Shown: positions 44,297 through 52,776 of the stretch, piece by piece
How the letters are laid out: every line of letters begins with the position of its first letter
Position numbering within the stretch: position 1 is the stretch's first letter
Source of the DNA: Micromonospora carbonacea
GTDB lineage: Bacteria; Actinomycetota; Actinomycetes; Mycobacteriales; Micromonosporaceae
NCBI RefSeq assembly: GCF_014205165.1
Contig: NZ_JACHMZ010000001.1
Location: forward strand, 6,058,501 to 6,122,500
DNA: 64,000 nt
Direction of reading: 5' to 3'
The notes under the pieces: model-generated
The model's database searches: none
Told to the model about the DNA's origin: nothing
What the model saw: only the letters and a program-made list of their open reading frames with translations
Position numbers and translations under genes: made by a program

Positions 44297-45160
44297 ATGA
44301 AGTTCGACCACGTACGCGTCCCCGTCGCCGACGGCGTGGAGCTCCACACCGCGGTGGCCGGCTCCGGCAGCCCGATCGTCCTGCTGCACGGCTTCCCGCA
44401 GACCCACCTGATGTGGCGGCACGTCGCCGCCGACCTGGCCGCGGAGCACACCGTGATCTGCCCGGACCTGCGCGGCTACGGCGCCAGCGACAAGCCGGCC
44501 GAGGCCGGCCCGGACACCTACTCCAAGCGGACCATGGGCACGGACGTGGTGGCTCTCGCGAAGGCGCTGGGCCACGACCGGTTCGCCCTGGCCGGGCACG
44601 ACCGGGGTGCGCTGGTCGCGATCCGCACCGGGCTCGACCACCCGGAACACGTCACGCACCTGGCGTCGCTGGACGTGCTGCCGACGCTGGACATGTGGAA
44701 CGTCATGCACGGGGTCAGCGCCCAGGTCGGCTTCCACCTCTACCTGATGGCCCAGCCGCCCGGCCTGCCCGAGAAGATGATCGCCGGGGCCTCCGACGAC
44801 TTCTTCGGCCACTTCCTCGACCTGTGGACCAACGACCCGCAGGCCATCCCCGCCGACATCCGCCGCGCCTACCTCGACGCCGCCCGCGCCGCCATTCCGT
44901 CGATCGTCGCCGACTACCGGGCCTCGGCCGGCATCGACGTCGAACACGACCGGGCCGACCGCGACGCCGGTCGCACCCTGGCCATGCCGGTCACCGTGCT
45001 CCAGCAGGACTGGGGGGCCGTGCTCGGCTTCGACGCCGCCGGGCTGTGGAAGGCATGGGCCCCGGACCTCCACCACGTCCCGGTCACGTGTGGTCATTTC
45101 ATGGCCGAGGAGGCTCCCGGCGTGGTCGCCGGGGAGATCCGCGCGCTGCTGACCCGCTGA
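44297..45160 (+). CDS. Alpha/beta hydrolase, haloacetate-dehalogenase-like
   Basis: A 287-aa alpha/beta hydrolase with HGFPQTHLMW (oxyanion), DLRGYGASDKP, the nucleophile GHDRGA where Asp replaces Ser, and CGHFMAEEAP with the catalytic His. An Asp nucleophile in this context is typical of fluoroacetate/haloacetate dehalogenases and epoxide hydrolases, not esterases. ATG 44297 follows GAAGGTG at about 9 nt. The promoter carries the second SARP-type repeat pair, so the divergent regulator is the likely activator. Confidence 0.9.
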   Translation: MKFDHVRVPVADGVELHTAVAGSGSPIVLLHGFPQTHLMWRHVAADLAAEHTVICPDLRGYGASDKPAEAGPDTYSKRTMGTDVVALAKALGHDRFALAGHDRGALVAIRTGLDHPEHVTHLASLDVLPTLDMWNVMHGVSAQVGFHLYLMAQPPGLPEKMIAGASDDFFGHFLDLWTNDPQAIPADIRRAYLDAARAAIPSIVADYRASAGIDVEHDRADRDAGRTLAMPVTVLQQDWGAVLGFDAAGLWKAWAPDLHHVPVTCGHFMAEEAPGVVAGEIRALLTR

Positions 45161-45252
45161 GCGAGCGCCTCGGGCCTGCGGACCAGGTCCTCGAATACGC
45201 CACCCCGCCCGGAGAACCGGCATCGATGGCGCTGCCCGGTACGGTGGTTTCC

Positions 45253-45489
45253 GTGAGTATGTGGCAGCGCAAGGAGTCCGAGGAGCCGGCCGTCCGTCCC
45301 GTGAAGACGGAACTACTGGAAGGCTGGACGTACCACATCCACGCCCAACCAGCGAAACCAACCGACCGGGGACAGTCCCCCCTTCCTTACCGCCGATCAG
45401 CAATAGCCTTGCTGCTGCACAAAACCGAAAAAGGCCGTCTCCCAGACTGGGAAACGGCCTTTGAACTGGGTGGAGCTGAGGGGATTTGA
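45253..45489 (+). CDS. Possible leaderless small gene crossing the tRNA terminator
   Basis: TACGGT (45240-45245) lies 7 nt before GTG 45253, the same arrangement as confident genes. The 78-codon frame begins VSMWQRKESEEPAVRPVK, plausible protein, but its last 25 codons run antisense through the tRNA-Ala terminator and the tRNA 3' end. Either a short gene has lost its own end here, or the frame is a chance extension. No family recognised. Confidence 0.3.
   Translation: MSMWQRKESEEPAVRPVKTELLEGWTYHIHAQPAKPTDRGQSPLPYRRSAIALLLHKTEKGRLPDWETAFELGGAEGI
45430..45462 (-). terminator. Terminator of tRNA-Ala
   Basis: AAAGGCCGT pairs with ACGGCCTTT, with an inner TCCCAG/CTGGGA stem. On the minus strand it is followed by more T residues (CCTTTTTCGGTTTTG), a classic intrinsic terminator 9 nt after the tRNA end. 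Confidence 0.9.
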
Positions 45490-45544
45490 ACCCCTGACCC
45501 CCTCGATGCGAACGAGGTGCGCTACCGGTCTGCGCCACAGCCCC
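45471..45544 (-). tRNA. tRNA-Ala (anticodon CGC)
   Basis: The minus strand folds as a full cloverleaf: acceptor GGGGCTG/CAGCTCC (one G-U), D arm GCGC/GCGC, anticodon stem CCTCG/CGAGG with loop TTCGCAT (anticodon CGC, reads GCG), T arm AGGGG/CCCCT with TTCAAAT loop. The CCA is not encoded. A TAGTCT -10 lies at 45606-45601 on the minus strand. It marks the boundary between the accessory region and the sepX-glp-galU core block. I found no duplicate of its 3' end in the accessory region. Confidence 0.97.
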
Positions 45545-45681
45545 TCCGCCGGCGAACCGGCTTCGGTCCCACCTGGCTTGCACCAGGCGGGCCGGCGACA
45601 AGACTAACAGCACACCCGCCCGCCATGCGAATCCGCCCCGCCCGCCCGGCCCGTGCCTGCTCACGGGCCGGTCGACGCTCA

Positions 45682-45740
45682 CCATGTCGGCGACATGGCG
45701 GCATCCCGACCCCTTGTACCCCGCCATGTCGCCGACATGG
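45682..45740. repeat. Paired-palindrome repeat, copy A
   Basis: CCATGTCG-G-CGACATGG (45682-45698) and CCATGTCG-C-CGACATGG (45724-45740), 42 bp apart start to start. The spacer can fold with GGCGG/CCGCC at its base. Two further copies are at 56758 and 63761. Confidence 0.85.
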
Positions 45741-45797
45741 AGTCGATCAAGCCGGGCCGGGCGAGTCGATCAAGCCGGGCCCGGCGGGAGAGGCCGG

Positions 45798-46589
45798 TCA
45801 GGCCGAGTGGGAGGTGCGGCCCGACTGGTACGGGCGGCCCCGCAGCCCCCCAGCCCGCCGGTACGACACCGAGCCGCCGCCGCTGGCCGCCGGTGGCAGG
45901 TCGGCGGGCCGGTCCAGGCCCATCGCCGTACGGCGGACCGCCTCACGCTGGGCCGCCAGGCGGCGCTGGGCCTCCCGGCGGGCCGCCGCCCGGCGGGCCT
46001 GCTCCCGGCGCACCTCGGCCTGCCGGGCGGCCAGCCAGGCGGCCTCCCGCGCGTGGGCGCGTCGGCGGCGGCGCTCGGCGAGGGCCCGCTTGCGCAGGTG
46101 CACCACGTACGTCACCAGGAGGGTGGCCGTGACGGAGAAGCCGATCCAGAAGCCGGGGCCGACCACGGCCACCCCGATCAGCTCGACGACGTTGAGCAGC
46201 AGCAGGGCGGCGAGCACCCGCCGCCTGCGGTAGATCGCCGGGGTGTGCGGCCGGCGACGGGGCGCGGCCCGTCGACGGGACTTCGCGGCCGGCGGCACGG
46301 CGCGCAGCCGGCCGCGTCGCCGCGCCGGTGCGGGCGGGGCGGACACGGGAGCGGAGAGACCACCCGTGTTCACATCCTCGCTCAAGGTGACAACGAGAGA
46401 TCGGGAGGGGTTGACCGGCCGGCGTCCGGGGACAGTGCGTCGCCGCCGGCGGCGCTGGAGCACCCGCGCCGTCGACTGCGCCCGCTCCGCCACCAGCCGC
46501 TCGGTGGCGTCGTACCGGCGAACCAGCGCCGGCGCGAGGGCGAGCAGACCGGCGGCGGCGAGGACGGCGAGGAGCACCGAGGTCGGCAC
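45798..46589 (-). CDS. sepX: Divisome membrane protein SepX/GlpR
   Basis: A 263-aa protein: an N-terminal membrane helix (SVLLAVLAAAGLLALAPALV), a basic linker, two closely spaced helices (LAALLLLNVVELIG and FWIGFSVTATLLVTYVVHL) and a long Arg/Ala-rich cytoplasmic helix. With the MoeA-like glp two genes upstream, this matches the actinobacterial division protein SepX, called GlpR in corynebacteria, the membrane receptor of the gephyrin-like Glp. GTG 46589 is set by GGGAGG 6 nt upstream; starts at 46595 and 46607 are possible. Gene order sepX-rimJ-glp-galU matches Rv0996-Rv0993. Confidence 0.85.
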   Translation of the reverse strand: MPTSVLLAVLAAAGLLALAPALVRRYDATERLVAERAQSTARVLQRRRRRRTVPGRRPVNPSRSLVVTLSEDVNTGGLSAPVSAPPAPARRRGRLRAVPPAAKSRRRAAPRRRPHTPAIYRRRRVLAALLLLNVVELIGVAVVGPGFWIGFSVTATLLVTYVVHLRKRALAERRRRRAHAREAAWLAARQAEVRREQARRAAARREAQRRLAAQREAVRRTAMGLDRPADLPPAASGGGSVSYRRAGGLRGRPYQSGRTSHSA

Positions 46590-46639
46590 CCTCACCCCTC
46601 CCGTCACCAGGTTCGGGGCAACCGCCGTACGGCCGCAGA

Positions 46640-46674
46640 ATCTTCGACTGGCACCGTCCCGGGCGGTCGAAGAT
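46640..46674 (-). terminator. Hairpin between the acetyltransferase gene and sepX
   Basis: ATCTTCGAC (46640-46648) pairs perfectly with GTCGAAGAT (46666-46674) across a 17-nt GC-rich loop, in the 185-nt gap upstream of sepX. It may end or attenuate the galU-glp-rimJ transcript, or be an operator of sepX. Confidence 0.45.
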
Positions 46675-46774
46675 GCGGTCGGGCAGCGCTTGCCGCAGCT
46701 TGCAGTTACTTGAGGTTACGGGCCGCCGACCACGTTGATTGTGCGCCGCGCCGATCAGGCGGGGGTGGGACGGT

Positions 46775-47425
46775 TCACCCCGCGGCGGCGCGCAGCCGGT
46801 GCCAGCGGGCCAGCAGGCCGCCCTCGGCGGCGACTTCCTCGCTGGTCATGGCGTATCCGATGTGATCGCGCCACGCACCGTCGATATGCATGTATCGCAC
46901 GTGGTACGACTCCTCGCGGAAGCCGAGCTTCTCCACCACCCGGCGGGACGGCTTGTTCTCCGGCCGGATGTTCACCTCGATCCGGTGCAGCCCGCCGGGG
47001 CCGAACGCGTGGTCCACGGCGAGCGCCAGCGCGGTGGGGATGACGCCCCGCCCGGCCACCCGGGAGTCCACCCAGTATCCGACGTACGCCGAGCAGAACG
47101 CCCGCCGGACGATGCTGCCGACGTTGAGGTGCCCGACCAGCCGCTCCCCGCCGTGCTCACGCAGGCAGACCGCGAACGGCATCCCCTCGCCGGTGCGCGC
47201 CGAGCGGCGCTGGTCCTTGTGGACCCAGCGGAACGCCGCCGGAGAGTTCAGCTCGTCCCAGTTGCCGGGCAGCGCCGACTCCCACGGGGCCAGCCAGGCC
47301 CGGTTGGCACGGCGCACCTCCGACCAGGCCGCCGCGTCCGAGCGTCGGTAGGGCCGCAGCAGCACGGGGCCGTCCGCGAGCACCACCGGCCACCCCGGCG
47401 ACCGCCCCGACCACAAAGAGCTCAC
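46775..47425 (-). CDS. GNAT acetyltransferase, RimJ/RimL type
   Basis: A 216-aa GNAT protein: the N-terminal GPVLLRPYRRSDAAAWSEVRRANRAWL, the acetyl-CoA loop YVGYWVDSRVAGRGVIPTAL (Q/RxxGxG/A in RVAGRG) and RIEVNIRPENKPSRRVVEKLGF are typical of enzymes that acetylate ribosomal-protein or other N-termini. It lies between glp and sepX, as Rv0995 does in M. tuberculosis, so a link to division or translation is possible but unproven. Start is GTG 47425. Confidence 0.9.
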   Translation of the reverse strand: MSSLWSGRSPGWPVVLADGPVLLRPYRRSDAAAWSEVRRANRAWLAPWESALPGNWDELNSPAAFRWVHKDQRRSARTGEGMPFAVCLREHGGERLVGHLNVGSIVRRAFCSAYVGYWVDSRVAGRGVIPTALALAVDHAFGPGGLHRIEVNIRPENKPSRRVVEKLGFREESYHVRYMHIDGAWRDHIGYAMTSEEVAAEGGLLARWHRLRAAAG

Positions 47426-47477
47426 CGGGCCAGCCTTCCGCTCGCGACTGCGGGGCTCGCAAGCTCACTCCTCGCGC

Positions 47478-48791
47478 TCACCGGCGCCGGTCCAGCAGGA
47501 GGACGTCCACGGTGGAGCCGGCGGCGGCCGTGGTGACGCGCTCGCCGAGCACCATCAGCCCGTTGGCCTCGGCCAGGCCGGACAGGGTGAACTTCCCGCC
47601 CGGCAGCGGCTGGACGGTGTAGCCGCCGCCGCGCCGCTCGGCGACGTGCGCGGGGCGGAACTCGCGCAGCCCGCCCGGCGAGGTGATGGTCTCCAGCAGG
47701 TGCGCGCGCACGCTCGGCCGGAACACGGGCTCGGCCCCGGCCAACAGGTTGATGGCGGGCCGGGCCAGCACCTCGAAGCCGATCAGCGCCGCGCCGGGTT
47801 CACCGGGAAGACAGACCACCGGCACCTCCTCGGCGCCGACCGTACCGAATCCGAGGGCGGTGCCGGGATAGAGGGCCACCTCGGTGAAGGTGACCGGCCC
47901 AGCCCGGCCGCCCTCCCGGCGGGACAGGATGCGGCGCACCATGTCGCCGGGCCCGGTGCCGGTGCCGCCGGTGGTGATGATCAGATCGGCGCGCAGGGTC
48001 TGGTCCTCCAGCAGCCCGCGCAGCCCCTCCGGGTCGTCGTCGCAGATCCCCACCCGGTACGCCAGCGCGCCCACCTCGGCGGCGGCGGCGGTCAGGGCGT
48101 GCGAGTTCGCGTCCACCACCTGCCCGGGCTGGCTGCCCCGGCCCACGTCGACCAGCTCGTCGCCGGTGGCCACGATGACCACCCGGGGGCTGGGCCGCAC
48201 CACCACGTGCCCGATGCCGGTGGCGGCGAAGACGGCGACCAGGGCCGGGGAGACGTACGTGCCGGCGCGGGCGAGCAGGGTGCCGGCCGGCAGCTCCTCA
48301 CCGGCGCGGCGCACCCCGTACCCCCGCTTGGGGGTGCGGAAGATCTCCACGGCGGCCATGCCCTGATCGGTCCACTCCACGGGCACCACCACGTCGGCGG
48401 CGATCGGCAGCGGCGCGCCGGCGGCCACCGAGAAGCAGGCCCCCGGGGTGAGCCGCACCGGCCGCCAGCTCGCCGCGCCGAGGTCGCCGACCACGTTGAG
48501 CCGCACGGTGCGGGACCCGGGCGGGCCGGAGCGGTCGGCGTATCCGCCCGCCGCCCGGCCCGCGCCGGAGAGGTCGTCCCAACGCGCCGCGTACCCGTCG
48601 ACGGCCGCCTGGTCGAAGGCCGGGTAGGAGTGCGGCGCGACGACGTCCTCGGCGAGGACGTTGCCGTGCGCCTGGGTCAGGTCGAGGTCGAGCGGGGGCA
48701 GCGCGCGTAACCTGCGCAGCACGCTGCCCAGGTAGTCGGCGAGCGGCGTCAACTCGTTCGCGGCCGCCTCGGCGTCGGCCGTCGCGGTCAT
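47478..48791 (-). CDS. glp: Gephyrin-like molybdotransferase Glp (MoeA family)
   Basis: A 437-aa MoeA-type protein with all four domains: FDQAAVDGYA, the domain III VIVATGDELV, TTGGTGTGPGDM and LPGEPGAALIGFEV. In true MoeA the last motif is usually LPGNP; here it is LPGEP. With sepX/glpR close by, this is the orthologue of the actinobacterial Glp that acts in cell division through FtsZ and GlpR rather than, or besides, molybdenum cofactor synthesis. ATG 48791 overlaps the galU stop (ATGA). Rv0994 (moeA1) is the mycobacterial counterpart. Confidence 0.9.
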   Translation of the reverse strand: MTATADAEAAANELTPLADYLGSVLRRLRALPPLDLDLTQAHGNVLAEDVVAPHSYPAFDQAAVDGYAARWDDLSGAGRAAGGYADRSGPPGSRTVRLNVVGDLGAASWRPVRLTPGACFSVAAGAPLPIAADVVVPVEWTDQGMAAVEIFRTPKRGYGVRRAGEELPAGTLLARAGTYVSPALVAVFAATGIGHVVVRPSPRVVIVATGDELVDVGRGSQPGQVVDANSHALTAAAAEVGALAYRVGICDDDPEGLRGLLEDQTLRADLIITTGGTGTGPGDMVRRILSRREGGRAGPVTFTEVALYPGTALGFGTVGAEEVPVVCLPGEPGAALIGFEVLARPAINLLAGAEPVFRPSVRAHLLETITSPGGLREFRPAHVAERRGGGYTVQPLPGGKFTLSGLAEANGLMVLGERVTTAAAGSTVDVLLLDRRR

Positions 48792-49789
48792 GTATTAGGA
48801 CCGCCCGACGAGTCGCGCATGCCGTTGAGGATCGCCTCGGTGACGGTCTCGTCGCCGTTGTTGACGAACTCGGCGAGCCACTTGCGGAACTCCGCGCCGA
48901 GGTCCTCGCGTTCGCAGGCGAGCTGCACCACCGTCTGGAGGTAGCCCAGCGGCATCCCCGTGTCGTAGCGGGTGCCCCGGTAGACGATCGCGTGCACCGG
49001 GACGCCCTCGGTGCGCAGCAGCTCCATCGCGTCGGTGAGCTGGATCTCGCCGCCGCTGCCCGGCTCGGTGCGCCGGATCGCGTCGAAGATGCGCCCCGGC
49101 AGCACGTACCGGCCGAGGACGGCGAGGTTGCTGGGGGCGTCCTCCGGCTTGGGCTTCTCGACCATGCCGGTGACCTTCACGACCTCGCCGATGTCGGTCA
49201 GCTCCGGCTCGGCGGGCGCGACGGAGGCGATGCCGTACCGCTTGGTCTCGGCCGGGTCGACCTCGAAGAAGGCCAGCACGATCCCGCCGGTGCGGGCCTG
49301 TAGCTCCAGCATCGCCGGCAGCAGCGGCTCGGACGGCTTGACGAACTCGTCGCCGAGCAGCACCGCGAAGGGCTGGTCGCCGACGTGCGACTCGGCGTAG
49401 CCGATGGCGTGGCCGAGGCCGAGCTGCTCCGGCTGCCGGCAGGTGTAGATCTCGGCGAGCTCGCTGGGGCGGCGCACCGCGGCCAGCCGCTCGGCGTCGC
49501 CCTTGGACTCCAGCCGGGCCTCCAGGTCGGGCCGGCGGTCGAAGTGGTCCACCATCGATGTCTTGCCGCGCCCGGTGATCAGCAGCACGTCGCCGATGCC
49601 CGCCTGGGTGGCCTCCTCGACGATGTACTGCAGGACCGGCCGGTCGACGACCGGCAGCAGCTCCTTGGGCACCGCCTTGGTGGCCGGCAGGAACCGGGTG
49701 GCCAGGCCGGCGGCCGGGATGACGGCCTTGACCGCGCGGGAACGACCGGTTGCGGTGGCCGCTGAGGGGTTCGCTGAGTGCTCCGACAT
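48788..49789 (-). CDS. galU: UTP-glucose-1-phosphate uridylyltransferase
   Basis: GalU makes UDP-glucose for cell-envelope glycans. The 333-aa protein has VIPAAGLATRFLPATKAVPKE (nucleotide site and catalytic Lys), LGLGHAIGYAE, VLLGDEF and VEKPKPEDAPSNLAVLGRYVL. ATG 49789 has TAGTCT 6 nt upstream, so the mRNA is probably leaderless; that hexamer overlaps the stop codon of the diguanylate cyclase gene. It heads the galU-glp-rimJ group. Confidence 0.95.
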   Translation of the reverse strand: MSEHSANPSAATATGRSRAVKAVIPAAGLATRFLPATKAVPKELLPVVDRPVLQYIVEEATQAGIGDVLLITGRGKTSMVDHFDRRPDLEARLESKGDAERLAAVRRPSELAEIYTCRQPEQLGLGHAIGYAESHVGDQPFAVLLGDEFVKPSEPLLPAMLELQARTGGIVLAFFEVDPAETKRYGIASVAPAEPELTDIGEVVKVTGMVEKPKPEDAPSNLAVLGRYVLPGRIFDAIRRTEPGSGGEIQLTDAMELLRTEGVPVHAIVYRGTRYDTGMPLGYLQTVVQLACEREDLGAEFRKWLAEFVNNGDETVTEAILNGMRDSSGGPNT

Positions 49790-49798
49790 GTCGCGAGA

Positions 49799-51967
49799 CT
49801 ATCGGCCAAGGCCGTGTTGCGACGGGTGAGGACCGGAAGACGCGCCGCCGGCGCGGGGCAGGCCGTCGGCCGGGCTGACCGAACCGGCCGGCACGGCCAG
49901 CTCCTCCACCGGCGGCCAGGGCCGTGCCTCGGCCAGCCGCCAGGTGTCCCGGCCCGCCGCCTTCGCCGCGTACAGGGCGTCGTCGGCCGCGTCGAGGACC
50001 TGCTGACCGGTGGAGGCGTGGTCCGGGTAGACGGCGATGCCGACGGAGACGGTCACCCGGATCCGGGCCCCGCCGCCCGACTCCACGGGGACGGGAGTCT
50101 CCCGGGTCGCCGTGCCGAGCCGCTCGGCGACGATCGCCGCGCCCCGCGCGTCGGTCTCCGGCAGCAGCACCACGAACTCCTCCCCGCCCCGGCGGAACGC
50201 CAGGTCCACCTCGCGGATCTCGCCCCGCACCCGGCGGGCGAACTCGACGAGCACCGCGTCCCCGGCGGCGTGCCCCCAGGTGTCGTTGACCTCCTTGAAC
50301 CTGTCCAGGTCCAGGGCGAGGACGCTCAGCATCCGGCCGAACCGGCTGGCCCGCTCCACCTCGCGGCGGATCGACTCGCGCAGGTAGCGGTAGTTCCACA
50401 GCCCGGTCAGCGGGTCGGTCAACGACAGCCGCTGGGCCTCCTCGTGCACCCGCACGTTGTCCACCGCCACGGCCGCGTGCCCGGCGAAGGTCCGCAGGGT
50501 CTCCAGGTCGGCGTCGTCGAACTCGTCGCCGCCGAGCCGGTCGTAGAGGACCAGCACGCCGAGCGCCGCCGCCGGGCCGCCGGGCGCGCCCGGGTCCACC
50601 CCGGACCGGATGCCGGGGTCGGCCGGGCCGCCGGGGGCGGCGAAGGGCACCGCGACGTACGTCTCGCAGCGCGGCTCCCCGGCGGCCTCCGCCACCGGGT
50701 CGGCCCGCCCCCGGCGGGGCTGGCCGGTCGCGGCCACCGCGCCGACGATCCCGCCGCCGACGGGCACCCGCAGGCCGGCCGCGTCGGTGGCCTCCTGGTC
50801 CGCCCCGGCGTCGGGCGACCAGCGCCCGTCGAGCCCCTCGGCGCAGCGGCCGACCAGCACGCCGCCGTCGACCAGCAGCACCGCCCCGGCCCGTGCCCCG
50901 GTGGCCGCGATCGCGCTGTGCAGGATGACCCGCAGGATGCGTTGCAGGTCGTGGGTGCTGGCCAGGGTGTCGCCGAGCACGGCGAGGTGGCCGCGCAGCT
51001 GGTCCCGGCTGCTGGTGAGCGCCTGCACGTAGATGCCGGTCTCCCGGGTCATCCGGTTGAACGCGTCGGCCAGCCGGCCCAGCTCGTCGCGGCTGCGCAC
51101 CGGCACCCGGGTGGCGAGGTCGCCGTGGGCCACCCGGTCCGCCGCGCCGGCCAGCTCCACCAGGGGGCGGGTGGTGACCCGGGCCAGCCGCCAGGCGACG
51201 GCCACCGCCAGCAGCCCGGCCAGCAGCACCGCGCCGACCAGTGCCGCGTACAGGTCGGGGGGCTGCTCGCTGGGCACGGAGAGCACCAGCGGCAGCGGTT
51301 GCCCCGGCGCGGGCGGGATCCGGCGGACGTAGCGGCCGTCGCCGGTGCCGGTGACCCGGCCGCCGGCGGCCCGGCGCGCCGCGGCGAGCACCCCGTCGCG
51401 TACGGCCGGGGCCTCGGTGGTGGCCGCGACCCCGACGGAGCCGGGCGCGCCGTCGAGGAGGGTGACCGCGACGCCGGTGACCGCCGCGAGCCGCCCGACG
51501 AGGCCGGGGTCGACCGGCTGCGCGGTGACCACCGCGCCCAGGTCGCCGCCGGCCCGGTCGCGCAGCGCGACCCGGGCGGCGAGCGCCGCGACCGGCCCGG
51601 CGGCCGGGTCGGCGGCGTCGCAGTCCCGCCAGGGGGCGGCCGGGGCGCCGGGGGTCACGTACGTCGGGACGCCGGCCACGTCGGTGACCAGCACGGCGGC
51701 GGCGAGGCCCCGGCCGACCACCTGCCCGGCCGTGCCCGCCCGCCCGGCGGCGTCGGGGGCCAGGGCGACCGCGTCGGCCGCCGCGCGCAGCTGCTGGCAG
51801 AGGGCGTCGACCGAGGTACGCACGGTCGCGGCGGCCAGGCCGAGCTGCTCGGCCGCCCGGTTGCGGTCGACGGTCGTCATGGTCAGGCCGACGAAGAACG
51901 CCCCGAGCAGGACGGGGCCCAGCACCACCGTGAGGAAGGCCGCCGTCAACCGCCCGCGTAGCGTCAA
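49799..51967 (-). CDS. Membrane diguanylate cyclase (HAMP-GAF-GGDEF)
   Basis: A 722-aa sensor that makes c-di-GMP. Helix 1 is at about 8-30, an external sensing domain follows, helix 2 is at about 243-265, then HAMP (RVTTRPLVELAGAADRVAHGDL), GAF (about 340-510) and GGDEF. The active site reads RRGGEEF and an inhibitory I-site RxxD (REVD) lies exactly five residues before it, so an active, product-inhibited enzyme is predicted. The start appears to be TTG 51967 with GGGGGAG close upstream. It diverges from the cyclo-ligase gene. Confidence 0.9.
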   Translation of the reverse strand: MTLRGRLTAAFLTVVLGPVLLGAFFVGLTMTTVDRNRAAEQLGLAAATVRTSVDALCQQLRAAADAVALAPDAAGRAGTAGQVVGRGLAAAVLVTDVAGVPTYVTPGAPAAPWRDCDAADPAAGPVAALAARVALRDRAGGDLGAVVTAQPVDPGLVGRLAAVTGVAVTLLDGAPGSVGVAATTEAPAVRDGVLAAARRAAGGRVTGTGDGRYVRRIPPAPGQPLPLVLSVPSEQPPDLYAALVGAVLLAGLLAVAVAWRLARVTTRPLVELAGAADRVAHGDLATRVPVRSRDELGRLADAFNRMTRETGIYVQALTSSRDQLRGHLAVLGDTLASTHDLQRILRVILHSAIAATGARAGAVLLVDGGVLVGRCAEGLDGRWSPDAGADQEATDAAGLRVPVGGGIVGAVAATGQPRRGRADPVAEAAGEPRCETYVAVPFAAPGGPADPGIRSGVDPGAPGGPAAALGVLVLYDRLGGDEFDDADLETLRTFAGHAAVAVDNVRVHEEAQRLSLTDPLTGLWNYRYLRESIRREVERASRFGRMLSVLALDLDRFKEVNDTWGHAAGDAVLVEFARRVRGEIREVDLAFRRGGEEFVVLLPETDARGAAIVAERLGTATRETPVPVESGGGARIRVTVSVGIAVYPDHASTGQQVLDAADDALYAAKAAGRDTWRLAEARPWPPVEELAVPAGSVSPADGLPRAGGASSGPHPSQHGLGR

Positions 51968-52050
51968 CGCTCCCCCCGGAAGTTCCGCGCCCGATGTAGC
52001 GATGCTGACACAGTGCGACCGTGAGACAAACGTTGCGTCAGGAGTGTTGC

Positions 52051-52737
52051 GTGCCGGATTTTTCTGATGGAGCGGAAGTGGCCCACGAGGCCAAGCGGCG
52101 GGCCCGGATGGAGCTGCTCGCCCGCCGCCGCGCGCTGCCCGTCCCGGAGCGGGCGGCGGCCGCGGCGCGCGTCCGGGCCGCGCTGACCGATCTGGTGCGC
52201 CGGCTGCGCCCGGCCCGGGTCACCGCGTACGTCCCCGTCGGCTCGGAGCCGGGCGGGCCGGAGCTGCCCGAGGCGCTGCGCGCGGCGCTGCCGCCGGGCG
52301 GCGAGCTGCTGCTGCCGGTGCTCCGCGACGACCTCGACCTGGACTGGGCGGCGTACACCGGGCCGGGCTGCCTCGTCGCGGCCGGGCGGGGCCTGCGGAA
52401 GCCGACGGGTCCCCGGCTCGGCCGGGCGGCGATCGCCGACGCGCGGCTGGTGGTGGTGCCCGCCCTGGCCGTGGACCGGCGCGGGCGGCGGCTGGGGCGC
52501 GGCGGCGGCAGCTACGACCGGGCGCTCGCCCGCGTCGGCGCGGACGCCCTCACGGTGGCCCTGCTGCACGACGGCGAGCTGGTCGCGCGGCTGCCCGCCG
52601 AGCCGCACGATCGACCCGTCCGCGCGGTGGTGAGCCCCTCCGGCGGGCTGCGTACGCTGACGGGCGACTCCGTGTCGGTCCGGGCACTTCCGCTGGACGA
52701 ACCCGGGTCCGATGACGCACCATTGGCACTCGAATGA
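52051..52737 (+). CDS. 5-formyltetrahydrofolate cyclo-ligase
   Basis: The enzyme turns 5-formyl-THF into 5,10-methenyl-THF. The 228-aa protein has the family signature VVPALAVDRRGRRLGRGGG followed by SYDR, and an N-terminal AKRRARMELLARRRAL. GTG 52051 is chosen for AGGAG 8 nt upstream rather than GTG 52021. It is followed after 39 nt by fmdB, as Rv0992c-Rv0991c. A folate-salvage housekeeping role is clear. Confidence 0.92.
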   Translation: MPDFSDGAEVAHEAKRRARMELLARRRALPVPERAAAAARVRAALTDLVRRLRPARVTAYVPVGSEPGGPELPEALRAALPPGGELLLPVLRDDLDLDWAAYTGPGCLVAAGRGLRKPTGPRLGRAAIADARLVVVPALAVDRRGRRLGRGGGSYDRALARVGADALTVALLHDGELVARLPAEPHDRPVRAVVSPSGGLRTLTGDSVSVRALPLDEPGSDDAPLALE

Positions 52738-52776
52738 GTCGAGTGCCAACCGGCCGTGCCAGATCCGGAGGAGACC

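Noticed and set aside
45471..45544. tRNA as integration site with duplicated 3' end
   Set aside because: No second copy of the 3' tRNA sequence was seen on the left side of the accessory block, and no integrase gene is present.
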